Shown one piece after another: positions 28,293 to 43,669 of a stretch of 64,000 nt of DNA. The stretch lies in the NCBI RefSeq assembly GCF_000004075.3, contig NC_026660.2:23439498-23503497 (forward strand). The letters are read 5' to 3'. Both the position numbers and the translations under genes were made by a program. Position 1 is the first letter of the stretch; each line of letters begins with the position of its first letter. This DNA is from Cucumis sativus. Its lineage: Eukaryota > Streptophyta > Magnoliopsida > Cucurbitales > Cucurbitaceae. Below the pieces are notes generated by a model, which saw only the letters and a program-made list of their open reading frames with translations, was not told the DNA's origin and searched no databases.

Positions 28293-29118
28293 TCAATCAA
28301 AAAGACTGAAGCACATATCCTGCATCAAGCAAACACAAAGAAACAAAAACAACTTTGGTTAGATGAATGATACAAGTTTAAAACCCTAACCCTAATTATA
28401 TGAATAGAATAAAAAATAACCATATGAAGATATTGTATTTAAGCTTAGACAATTTTACTTCCCCAGTTGATAAAAGATAGTTTAGTAGATCGTATAATTG
28501 TTATATTTGCAATTTGTAGTGCTACCTATAATTTAGCCATAATATTGAAGTAGATATGAATGAATTAGTTGAGTAAATAATAAAGAAGAAAATAAAGTTA
28601 ATTACTTCATCAGATTCTTCAACAACTTCTTTCTTGTCCTCTTTGACAGGCTCGGCCGCAACAACAGCGGCGGCAGCACCACCGCCACTATCACTGCCGG
28701 CAGCTACAGGAATGGCAGAACCACCACATGGAACACATGCCATCTTCTCCCTCCCACAAGCTACAAGCTCTGCAACATCTTTACCCTTAACTTGTGAAAG
28801 AAGCAACTCGATTCTTTCATCTTCGGCCTCAACTCCAACTGTAATTAATTCAATTTCAATTCAAGAATTCCACAAAAAGCAATGCACCAGAACAAAACCT
28901 AAACCTAAATACTCTTACTCTGTTGTTTGATTAACACGATTAATTAATTTACAGAGCAATGAAACGGGAAAAAAAAAAGAAAAAAAGAAGAATGTCGAAA
29001 TTAAAGAGTTGGAAGGGAAGTGGAAATTACCAGAGGCGAGAATGGCTTTAATGTCGTGAATGGAAGGGTGAGTGTTTCCGCCCAAAATAGCCAACAAATA
29101 AGCCGCAACGATCTTCAT
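28293..29118 (-). CDS. RPP2: 60S acidic ribosomal protein P2
   Basis: The exons 29118-29031, 28838-28606 and 28319-28293 give 115 residues, the standard P2 length. The N-terminal dimerisation domain reads MKIVAAYLLAILGGN and continues PSIHDIKAILASVGVEAED. VGVEAEDERIELLLSQVKGKD follows, then a Gly/Ala hinge (GSDSGGGAAAAVVAAEPV) and an acidic tail KEDKKEVVEESDEDMCFSLFD. The last nine codons form a separate mini-exon. As in the neighbouring P2 gene, Cys replaces the common Gly before FSLF. The intron positions and phases equal those of the neighbour, so the two are tandem duplicates. This copy has no duplication and looks like the ordinary functional form. Confidence 0.95.
28381..28395 (+). promoter_or_regulatory. 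Double telobox in P2 intron 2
   Basis: AAACCCTAACCCTAA, two overlapping telobox units, lies inside the second intron of the P2 gene. Teloboxes are typical of plant ribosomal-protein genes, though usually nearer the transcription start. The sequence is certain; its role here is not. Confidence 0.5.
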
Positions 29119-29290
29119 GTCTGCAAATATTTAAAAGGAAAAGAAAGAGTTGGAATCAAAGACGAAGAAGAGAGAAAGGGAGGAAGTTGAAGAAGAACAT
29201 ACGGATGGAAGACAGAGGATTTTGGATCTTCAAGGAGCAGAGGGGAAGAAAAGAAATCGAGTAGTTGAAAAGGAAAGTAAGTTGTATATA
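29119..29290 (-). other. 5' UTR with short intron of the second P2 gene
   Basis: The acceptor ATTTGCAG ends at 29121, two bases before the ATG. A donor GTATGT begins at 29202, giving an 82-bp UTR intron. The size and position parallel the UTR intron of the neighbouring P2 gene. A short upstream UTR exon runs to roughly 29290. Confidence 0.5.
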
Positions 29291-30950
29291 CAAAATTTAG
29301 GCAAAAATTGGATTAGTTTTAGTTATATTGAATTTTAATTATTCCCAATATTGATAGAGATAATTAATTTGAGATATTTAACTTCCTTATGAAACTTAAA
29401 ACAATTCATATCTCAATTTATATTTTAAAATACAATTGTATCAGTCTAAAGTTGTATTCATCTAAATTCTAAACTAAAACGGTTTAAAATCAATTTCAAA
29501 CCTTTAACTTTGTATACAATTAAGATTTTAAATTGATACAAATATGAAAGTTTAGGGTACGAATTATTTTTTTTCTTCCTTTGAATAGGAAGTTTTTGTA
29601 AAAATCTTGATCATACTTGTTTGACCCAATGTATTGATGATTTAAGAAAAGATCTATGAAAAATCTAATCATATCTGTCCTAAAATTAAGGGAGTTAATC
29701 ACCCTTGTTTTTTTTAATTATGTTTCTAAGGATATATTTTAAATAAAAAATTTTAAGGGTAATTTTTAAAAATAATAGATTTTACAAAATATTTACAACC
29801 TATAGTAAATTTCATGACTCATAGCATTAATATGATGTAGTGATAAAATTTAAAATTTTGTTATAGCTTGTAAATATTTTAATTTATTTGATTATTTATA
29901 AAAATACTCTAATTTTTAGTTTATTTATTTATTTTGAAATTAGGTTGATTTTGGAATATATCAAACTAATAATTTATAAAAAGAAAACATGCAAAAAATT
30001 GAGGATGGAAGAGATTTTTATTTGGATTTTCATTAATATATTGTTTGAATTTCCTTATATTAAAGGATTTAGTTTTAAATATTACCTTCAATTTCTTTTT
30101 AGATTTCCAGTTTGATTCTAATTAATCTATGATTTCCCCTCACACTTCAAAGCCCGCATGCACACATACACATATATGTATATTATTTTGAATAACTTAC
30201 TTTAATTTAAAACTTAAATTATATCAATAATTAACTAAGTTTTAATAAGGGTTTTAGTGTGTTTATATATTAACTTTTGTTAGCATTCGATTTAACAGCT
30301 ATTTGTGAGTTTAAGGATATATTGATTACCTCTTTAAGTATTTAAATTTAAAAAGTAAATTATTTTAAAAAATTTGAGATATTTGCTAACTTCCATTTTT
30401 AAAAAAACTAGATTAAAAAATAACCTATTTTAAAGAAAATAGGTTTTTAAATAAAATTATATATATACACACTTAAAAAAATCAAACCAAACCTTTTGAG
30501 TATTTAAATCATAAACTCAATTTAAATAAAGTTTTTAAAAGAAAATATTTTCTTGGAGCTTTTTTTTTTATTCTTCAGTGTGTTATTTTTTTTACACCAA
30601 AAGCATGTAAATAAATTAAAGATTATGGTTAAGCGGCAACAGAATCACCGTTCACCGATGAGCATCAAAATCATTTTGTGGGATGTTATCATATTTTTAT
30701 TGATAGCCACTCTTGGAATTGCGGCCAAACCACCTTTGTTTTTCCTAACTATGACGATGTCTCTGACTATTACACTTTTAAATTGCAAATTGGAAGACTT
30801 TTCTTTATGTGATTTTTTTCTTATTTCTCTTTTGGTTTCAGGTATCTTCTCACTTTCTATATATATATATATATGACTCTTCTTTTTAATTATGGATACA
30901 TATGATCACGTGCAAACTTAATGAGATGTTCCGATGCACAAAGTTAAGTA
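29290..30950. other. AT-rich intergenic DNA with a doubtful small frame
   Basis: Mostly AT-rich. A plus-strand frame at 30553-30876 includes a signal-peptide-like segment (MSIKIILWDVIIFLLIATLGIAA) but then becomes hydrophobic and low in complexity. A better-looking peptide (NYDDVSDYYTFKLQIG) lies in another frame of the same stretch. This could be a chance frame or a decayed small gene; no function is assigned. Confidence 0.3.
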
Positions 30951-30951
30951 T

Positions 30952-31269
30952 TTAAACACATGCAAAAGTAAAGAGCGGTGACATTAAATGGATTAATGTA
31001 CATTTATAAGGAAAACAATCGCTATGAGAAGTGCATTCACTGTCGGTAGGACAAGCTTTTATGGATATTAATCTAGTAGATCTCAACATTTTTGTAGAGT
31101 AATTAATTATATCGAATGGTTTTGTAACTTTTTTATTTTCTTCTTTTGAAGGGAGTTCTATCATCCTTTGATCATTATCAATATTCGTAGTAGATTCTTC
31201 AATCACAAATGAGGAAACAACCATCATATTCATGGCCAATATTGTTATCACCATCAGCTTCGTCTCCAT
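30952..31269 (-). CDS. Small secreted cysteine-rich peptide candidate
   Basis: A single-exon frame of 105 residues. The N-terminus (METKLMVITILAMNMMVVSSF) looks like a signal peptide. An acidic and lysine-rich spacer follows, then a C-terminal cysteine block ACPTDSECTSHSDCFPYKC with spacing C-x5-C-x5-C-x4-C and one more Cys two residues from the end. A TATATA lies at 31353-31358, about 85 bp upstream of the ATG in the right orientation. The cysteine layout recalls the late-nodulin/NCR or defensin-like peptides, which are mostly lineage-specific, but I recognise no homologue. It is unlike its housekeeping neighbours. An odd tail (HLMSPLFTFACV) may mean the true 3' end lies beyond a missed intron. 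Confidence 0.5.
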   Translation of the reverse strand: METKLMVITILAMNMMVVSSFVIEESTTNIDNDQRMIELPSKEENKKVTKPFDIINYSTKMLRSTRLISIKACPTDSECTSHSDCFPYKCTLIHLMSPLFTFACV

Positions 31270-31352
31270 TGATAGAAATTCAATGTGTGGATTTTGTATT
31301 GTTGAAGCTAAAATCTGATAAAAACTTTTTTAAACTTGTAATTTAAGAGAGA

Positions 31353-31358
31353 TATATA
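31353..31358 (-). promoter_or_regulatory. TATA box of the cysteine-rich peptide gene
   Basis: TATATA on the minus strand, about 85 bp before the start codon. It is the only good TATA match at a suitable distance. Confidence 0.45.
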
Positions 31359-31365
31359 CAACCTG

Positions 31366-31440
31366 CCAATCAAATCAAAATAATTAACTTTGATAGAGAG
31401 TCCTACCGATCAAATCAAAATAACTTTGATGGAGAGTCGT
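31366..31440. repeat. Imperfect tandem repeat (about 36-bp units)
   Basis: Two adjacent copies share ATCAAATCAAAATAA, ACTTTGAT and GAGAGTC and are separated by a small indel. They lie immediately upstream of the TATA box of the cysteine-rich peptide gene. Confidence 0.8.
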
Positions 31441-31449
31441 AATGAATTA

Positions 31450-34400
31450 TTGAAAAAGATTTAAAGCTCAAACTTACGTACAACGATTTAGATTGAAGAT
31501 GTATTCATGAAACTTAGAATTTCTTTTTTCTCTAAGAATTAGGATGGTGTTTTCCAAACCATGAATAATTTAGGATGGTCTCTCCTTTCCTCAAGTACCT
31601 ATTCTTATTCTTCCTAGTCCTAAACAAGGATACAACCTATTTTTAACTTCTTGAAGGGAAAAAACATTTACCTTTTCAAAATTTACTCCTAAGTCATAAC
31701 CTTTAAAATAAAATAATTATACAAAATTGTTTTATTATAATTATACTCTAAGGTTTGATGAAATTTTAGAAATGATTTTGTAAAATATAGGTAGAAATTA
31801 AGGGTTGTTTACACATGTTTTCAACTATATTGAAATGAAAAAATATATCTATAACAAGATACCATTCATTCATAATTGATATTATTAAATTATTATCATT
31901 GAACACTTGATGCGTTTAAAGAAAATAAAACACGAGATATACAAAATTTAAAATATATCAACAACGTGTGAAAAAGCATTATCAGTAACTAAATATGTGA
32001 AAATTTGTTAATTAAATACTTCTATATATAATTGTAAATAATAATACATAGTACACATAATTATTATTTTTACTCATTTCGAAAGTTTATATAAGTTAAA
32101 CAATATGATGTAATAAAACCATCATTTCAACGTAGACAATTACTTTATTTATTTAGTTGTCACATGCAATGGTATAAACAACAATCAAAATTAGCATCCT
32201 CAAACTTGCTAGTTTGATCTATCTCACTTTTATATAATTGTTTGATGAAATTAAAAAAAAAAACTATATATTAAGTTTAATTAAATTGTATATATACCGC
32301 ACTTATTCAAATTATATATGGTTTAAATTAAATTCTAAATGTTAAAATTATTATTCACACCCCTAACTCACTCCTGCCTGCCAAACAAATATTTGAATTG
32401 AACTTTTCCTTAGAAGAATTCCAAAACTTTGGCTCTTTCAATGATACAAATTAGAGTATCTCCTAAGACACAATTGTTGAGTAAATAAATGGAGAGGAAA
32501 CACAATTTTGATTTGTGTTTGCAATAATATAACAAACAACATCTCCATATGACATGATAAAATATACATCAAACTAACTAATAATTACAAATCTATCAAA
32601 TTAAAATTTAAAATTTAAAAGTAAATCAATTTAGATGTATTTTCATTATAAAATATACTTTTAAAAAATGGTGATCAATTAAATAGATTACTGTATTTGA
32701 AAAAAAATTCATCATTTATTTTTTCTCTACTTATTTAGGAGAATTCTGTAACAAATTTTCCTAAATACTAACCAATATATTTTTAGCCTTGAGATGTGAT
32801 GAGAGCATTAAAAAGGTGTCAATTGAAACAATGTCGATTCTTTTTTGGTTTGTGATTACTTAAAAAAGGACATGAAAGGGGGAAACATATAGAGAAAAGA
32901 AGATGTGTGCAATATATATTAGTGTGGGTTGGTGAAGAGGCATGGGGTGTGATGTGCTATAAAGATAAAACAGCCCATATTTGGGGACAGCCAAGTGAGG
33001 GAAGGGACTCACTAACCCAATACTCAACAGCTATTCCCCTCTTCACTTCAAATCATACATTCATTCATCAAACCCTACGCATGCTCTTACATCCTTTTCT
33101 CCATTATTGCTTCAAACCCAACATAATCTTCCTTTTTCTTTTTCTAGTACAATACAATGTGGAATGAATCCACCCAAAAACCCTTTCGGTTGCTAATGTA
33201 TTATATATAAGCTAATTGAGCTATACATTCCATATGGTTAATGTTGATTTTACATTTTCAATGCATTTATAACTATGTATTTGAACTTCTCTCTCTATAT
33301 ACATATGTTGGATCTTAAAAGGTTTTGGTTGTGCCCTCTAATAGTACTTTATAGTCCTTATATACGTGTATACCATATGCATATTAATTAAAGATTAAAT
33401 ATATGAAATAACCTAGAGTAGTAAGAATAATAACAGGAAAAAGAATGACTTTCACAAAGGTTTTAACTCTCACGACCATAGAAATCAATAGTAAATAAAA
33501 AAAAATGATAGTACATATATAACTTACTATAATACCAATGTGGTAAATTCATGTGAACAATAAAATGTAAGCGAGTTAATCATGATAACAACTTATAAAA
33601 CGTTTTAAAGTTAAATGAAATCTCGATGCGAAAGTTTCAACCCTATATCAGTTAGATAATATATGATGCTATATATATATATAACAATAGAATTAGAGAA
33701 TGAATTTTGGACAATTGAGCCAACCCTAAACTTGTTCTTGTTAACCTTAAAAAAACTCACTCTCTTAATTTAGGTTGGCTTAAATGAGTGAACATCACAA
33801 TCTAACATCTCAAATTAACATTTTTGTCCACACATATTTACTTTCCACATTGCACAACGTTATCCTAATCAATACTATAAACATACATCTTAATCGATGG
33901 AGCTAAAATGAGTATACACAATAAATCACACAAAATTAAAAAAAAGAAAAACGCAACTAAAATTTTCTTACGACGGATGACAATTTTAAAAATAATAGTA
34001 AAGTGTATTACAATATTTCTCTAATAATAATTATTATTGGAAGGGGACATGCCAACTAATGTTGTATTGAATATAATTGGTCGGTTGTATAGGAAAAGAC
34101 ACTTTGTGCACTCAAAGTGGAACATTTGATACCACTTCTTTAAATGCTCCCACTCCCATTTTATGTGGATCTTCTTTCTTACTTATTAGTGGAAGGATTA
34201 CATGTTAAAAAACGATAGAAACTCGAGGTTTAAATGTTATAGTATAAAGTTAAATGTTGTTGCCCTAGATTTAGTATGATTAGATATTTATGTCATTATT
34301 AACCAATAGTGTTTCAATATTTAGTCTACTTTTCCAAATAGATTAAAAGACAATAATTGAAGTACAATACATCAAATCAACATTTGATTAATAGTTTTAA

Positions 34401-34790
34401 CATTTTTTTCAAGGTAACAATCCTAAAATGGATGAGTTTGAATTCATTGGAAGCAATGGATTTGAATGATTTGAAAGATTAAGCATCAACTACAGAATTA
34501 CCCATGAAACTATTGAAGTACAATATTAATATTACAAAGTTAGTTTGTTAGATACATAAATAAAACTCCCATGTCTCATATCTACACCTTCTTTTTGTTT
34601 GTGTTTCTTCTCCACAGTATCACAAAAATGAGACTATAATTATATAATATCAAAGTTCAAACTTCCTATTCTTCTTATAGGAAGAAAAATGTGTTTAATT
34701 TTTTTTTAAAGGATGAAACAAAATGTGCATAATGTGATGTATTTGAGATTTAAATAATGGAGAAGATAACATAAAGTATTGGACCAGAAT
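31450..34790. other. Intergenic DNA with an orphan promoter-like island
   Basis: Mostly AT-rich. The exception is 32900-33170: TATAAAG at 32958-32964, an AGATAA I-box-like site, a leader-like CT-rich stretch, a small inverted repeat (AGTGAG and CTCACT around 32995) and a 28-codon frame from 33080. No protein domain and no known miRNA sequence were recognised there. The rest of the interval holds nothing I can name. Confidence 0.4.
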
Positions 34791-34794
34791 ACCA

Positions 34795-34800
34795 TATAAG
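34795..34800 (+). promoter_or_regulatory. Possible TATA box of the IQM gene
   Basis: TATAAG about 150 bp before the IQM start codon, followed by a pyrimidine-rich leader (about 34858-34885). Plausible but weak. Confidence 0.3.
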
Positions 34801-34948
34801 AGGAAAAAGCAAAGCAAATGGTGGATCGTCATCATCACCTTCTCTAAATAGACTAAGTTTTTTCTTTTTTTCTTTTTTTCTTTTTACCAGAAAATCGAGG
34901 TGTTCATTATTTTGATCACAGCTCCTCCAGCTCTAAAACAGTCTTTCA

Positions 34949-37938
34949 ATGGAGGTTCAAGCTCCAAGCTTCTCAACTACCTTTGACCGTGTCTCAATCA
35001 ACGACACATCTCCATTTTCCTATTCCTTAAACCGCATTCACCTTCCATTTTCCTCTCCTCGGACCGAAATGCCCCATTCTCCAACCGCCACCGATTCCAC
35101 CTCCCTTCGAAATGGCTTTCCCTCCACATCTAACACCGATGGAGCATTTCCTCCCTTCCCCTTGAACTCTTCTCCCATCCAATCCCTCGCCGGACTCACA
35201 CAGCCGACCGCTGCCTTGAAACTGCAGAAGGTCTACAGAAGCTACCGCACTCGCCGGCGGTTGGCCGATTCCGCCGTTGTGGCTGAAGAACTATGGTAAG
35301 CCCACATTTTGTCATTTGGGTATTTTGTGCTCTTTTTTCTTTTGATTTTTGAAAATGTGTGTAATGGGGTTTGTGATGTGAAGGTGGAGAGCTATAGACT
35401 ATGCCAGATTGAATCATAGTACTATTTCTTTCTTCAATTTCTCCAAACCTGAGACTGCAGCTTCTCGATGGAGTCGAATTATGTTAAACGCTTCAAAGGT
35501 ATGGATTCAATAGGAAGTGATTTTTTCTGGGTTTGGTTTATTTTTAACATTGTTGAAGTTTTTCTTTTCTTGGGGATTTTTGTTTTTTGAAGGTGGGTAA
35601 GGGATTGTCGAAAGATGGAAAAGCACAGAAGTTAGCCTTTCAGCATTGGATCGAAGCTGTAATTTCCATTAATCTCTGGAAGTGGGTTCTCTCTTCATTT
35701 TGTTTCTTTTTTTTGCTTTGTTTTTTTGATGAACGATTTTGGTTTGCAGATCGATCCACGGCATCGCTATGGGCATAACTTGCATCTGTACTACGAAGAG
35801 TGGTGTGAAGGCGATGCCGGTCAGCCTTTTTTCTATTGGTGAGAAACATTTGTTAGCTCCACATACTTCATATTAAAACATCTCTCATTTTCTTTTTTGC
35901 TTTTTCTAATCCTTCTTCTTCCTAATCTCTGGATGATGGATTTGAGTTAATATATTGATGATTTCCCTCTAATCAGTTTTCTAAAATTTTAAACCCAAGT
36001 ATTTAAAGTGTTGATATAGTATTAAATAGAAAATACCAAGTACTCCTATAGATCGAGGAGTGTTTGATAAGAAACCACCCCAAGGCAAATTTTGTATTTT
36101 TCAAGATAATAATTAAAAAATTTCCATGCCGCTATGGTAATGAGAACCGTTAGATTAAGTGCAATCATTTATTCCTGAACTTGAACTTAAACTTAAACTT
36201 GGTATCATTAGACTATGATACAATTGCGGCCATGAATTTCTAGTGTAATTTGTTTTTCTAAAAGAATAATACACGATTAAGCTCATGACATAATTTACAT
36301 AATAATATTTAACACTCCACTTTGGCATGGACATGAAGATTTGTAGAAAACCTTGAAAATCAATACTAATAGAAAAGAAACTTGAGGACATAAAAATTTG
36401 TAGAAAGACCCAAGTGGAAATCAAAATGAATAGAAAAGGAAAAAAGATTATTGAAATTTAAATAATTTTTTCTTTTTTTTACGATAATAAAGTTGATGGG
36501 TCAATGTAAATTTAATTACATCAAACACTTTTAATGATAATATTTGCTTAGTTTGATCGTGAGCAAAAAAGTTCAATGGTAAAAATGTTTTAACAGTTTT
36601 TTAGCAAGAATGTTTGCTAATCAATGACTCATTATGTTAATATTAATTTCACTCTACAGGTTGGATGTAGGAGATGGGAAGGATTTAGAATTAAATGAGT
36701 GCCCAAGATCGAAACTCAAGCAGCAATGTATTGTGTATCTTGGACCTGTAAGTACTTTCGTTTATTATAATTCCATTAAAACGTAGATAAGTACTTATTC
36801 CTTTTTCTTTTGTTTCAACAATGATTAACACTTTTGTCAAGGTTGTTTTCAGCAAGAGAGGGAAAATTATGAATACATAATTATGCATGGAAAAATCATC
36901 CACAAACAATCTGGAAAACTCTTGGATACAAACCAAGGATCTCAAGGAGCAAAGTGGATATTTGTCATGTCCACAACCAAGATACTTTATGCTGGTGAAG
37001 TGAGAATTCAACACATGTTGCCCTTCATCATATTTTGTTTCTTGGCAATGAAATAAACAATAACGTATCAATGTCTTGCAGAAGAAAAAGGGAATGTTCC
37101 ATCACTCTAGCTTCTTGGCTGGTGGTGTAACATTAGCTGCTGGAAGGCTGGTAACCGAGGATGGAGTTCTTAAGGTAGGGAGAAATTACTTAATGCTCAG
37201 ATCTTTTAATGTTAGTTTCCTGATTTAAAAATGATCTGATGTAAATGGTTTTGTTGTTTAGGCTATTTCGGCATACAGTGGACATTATCGGCCAACAGAT
37301 GTCAGTCTTGTCAGTTTTTTATCATTTCTTCATGAGAATGGAGTAAATCTTGATGAAGTCAAGGTATTTCTCTAAGAATTCCAATGTTGTGGGAATATGA
37401 ACCTAATGAAGGTGATATGGGCTCATGATCAGCTTTTCACCTTTCTGTTGTATGTCTTTAGATCTACAAGGCCAGGGATGATTCTGAAAGCTACAACCAA
37501 GAAGGTGGAGGCAACTTTGAAGATTCTCCTAAAGCAGATATCTTAGAGGTAGATGAGAATTGTATACCATCATCACGCCAATTAGCTGAAGTTTCCCGAA
37601 CTGAAAAAAGAACAGAATACCAAAGAACCTTATCTGGAGGTCTGCCGAGTCCAAGAGCCGAAGTCCCTACAACTGCCATATTGCAGAGAATAAATTCCAA
37701 GAAAACGGCAAAATCATATCAACTGGGGCATCAATTATCACTTAAGTGGACAACAGGAGCTGGTCCGAGAATTGGTTGTGTAGCTGACTATCCCGTGGAA
37801 CTTAGAGTACAAGCCTTAGAGTTTGTTAATCTATCTTCAATAGATCCCACAACACAAGGTTCAAATGTTGCATCAATTGCTGTAAATCGCCCTTCAGAAC
37901 TTTGCAATGGCTATCGGGATCATTCCTCTGAAAAGTAA
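34949..37938 (+). CDS. IQM3: IQ-motif calmodulin-binding protein (IQM family)
   Basis: Nine exons join in frame: 34949-35295, 35384-35498, 35593-35658, 35750-35838, 36660-36747, 36853-36999, 37082-37174, 37262-37363, 37462-37938, giving 507 residues. IQM proteins bind calmodulin through an IQ motif, here [18 protein letters not shown] near residues 90-107. The rest is the plant IQM core: [106 protein letters not shown] and [12 protein letters not shown]. The last exon encodes a variable tail of about 158 residues. The N-terminus is serine/proline-rich. Family members are linked to stomatal and stress responses; the biochemical role is poorly defined. The IQM3 symbol rests on gene order relative to Arabidopsis, so the family call is firmer than the number. 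Confidence 0.92.
36329..36440. repeat. Imperfect tandem duplication in IQM intron 4
   Basis: Two copies starting GGACATGAAGATTTGTAGAAA and ending near AATAGAAAAG, about 55 bp each, lie inside the 821-bp fourth intron of the IQM gene. They differ at several positions. Confidence 0.75.
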
Positions 37939-38452
37939 ACTAATATTCCTCCTCCTTTCTGTGCTTAATGCTTAATATATAGTATGCATGTACTATGTAT
38001 CTATCTGTTGTCCATTCTCACTTTTTTGTGGGCGAATATTGAATCCTTGTTGACATTATAATGCCTCTCCAAAGCTTTCTCTACCCTTAGATATCAATAC
38101 AAAAACGTAATGTTTTCCTTGTGCGAACCTGTAGATTCTTTGAAAGTGTAATTTACCAAGGTGATAGCTTACTGATGACCGGTCCATGATTTTGTGTTGC
38201 AAAACTATGCAAACCATATATATAAAATCTTTTTGATCTTTCATTAGAGTACTGTGATCGTCTAGCCAAAGTAAGTTTCTCAATGCCCTTCTCGTATAAA
38301 CTAAGAAAACAAAGTACCGGTTGTTAGACAAAAATGAATGAAGAGGACAAATTCATCAATCATTATATACAAAGAAAACCAATCGTGATGTCAATACAAA
38401 AACAAAACCTGCAGTTGATCATCTAGTCTTCTACCAAAAAGCATGTCAAAAC
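37939..38452. other. Convergent spacer between IQM and subtilase genes
   Basis: Contains the 3' UTRs of two genes pointing at each other. No further feature was recognised. Confidence 0.6.
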
Positions 38453-43581
<5,129 letters not shown>

Positions 43582-43622
43582 TTCATTAAAAATCAAGAAC
43601 ACACACAGTACCCTGATTTCTG

Positions 43623-43640
43623 TCTCTCTCTCTCTCTCTC
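43623..43640. repeat. (TC)n tract in subtilase 5' leader
   Basis: TC dinucleotide run of nine units between the start codon and the TATA box of the subtilase gene. Confidence 0.9.
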
Positions 43641-43657
43641 AAATTTTGAACCGTCTT

Positions 43658-43664
43658 TTTTATA
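43658..43664 (-). promoter_or_regulatory. TATA box of the subtilase gene
   Basis: TATAAAA on the minus strand, 77 bp upstream of the chosen ATG at 43581. This spacing supports that start over one much further upstream. Confidence 0.55.
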
Positions 43665-43669
43665 TCAGC

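Noticed and set aside
32900-33170. Possible microRNA precursor
   Set aside because: No long stem could be drawn by eye and none of the common plant miRNA sequences is present; kept only as an unexplained promoter-like island.
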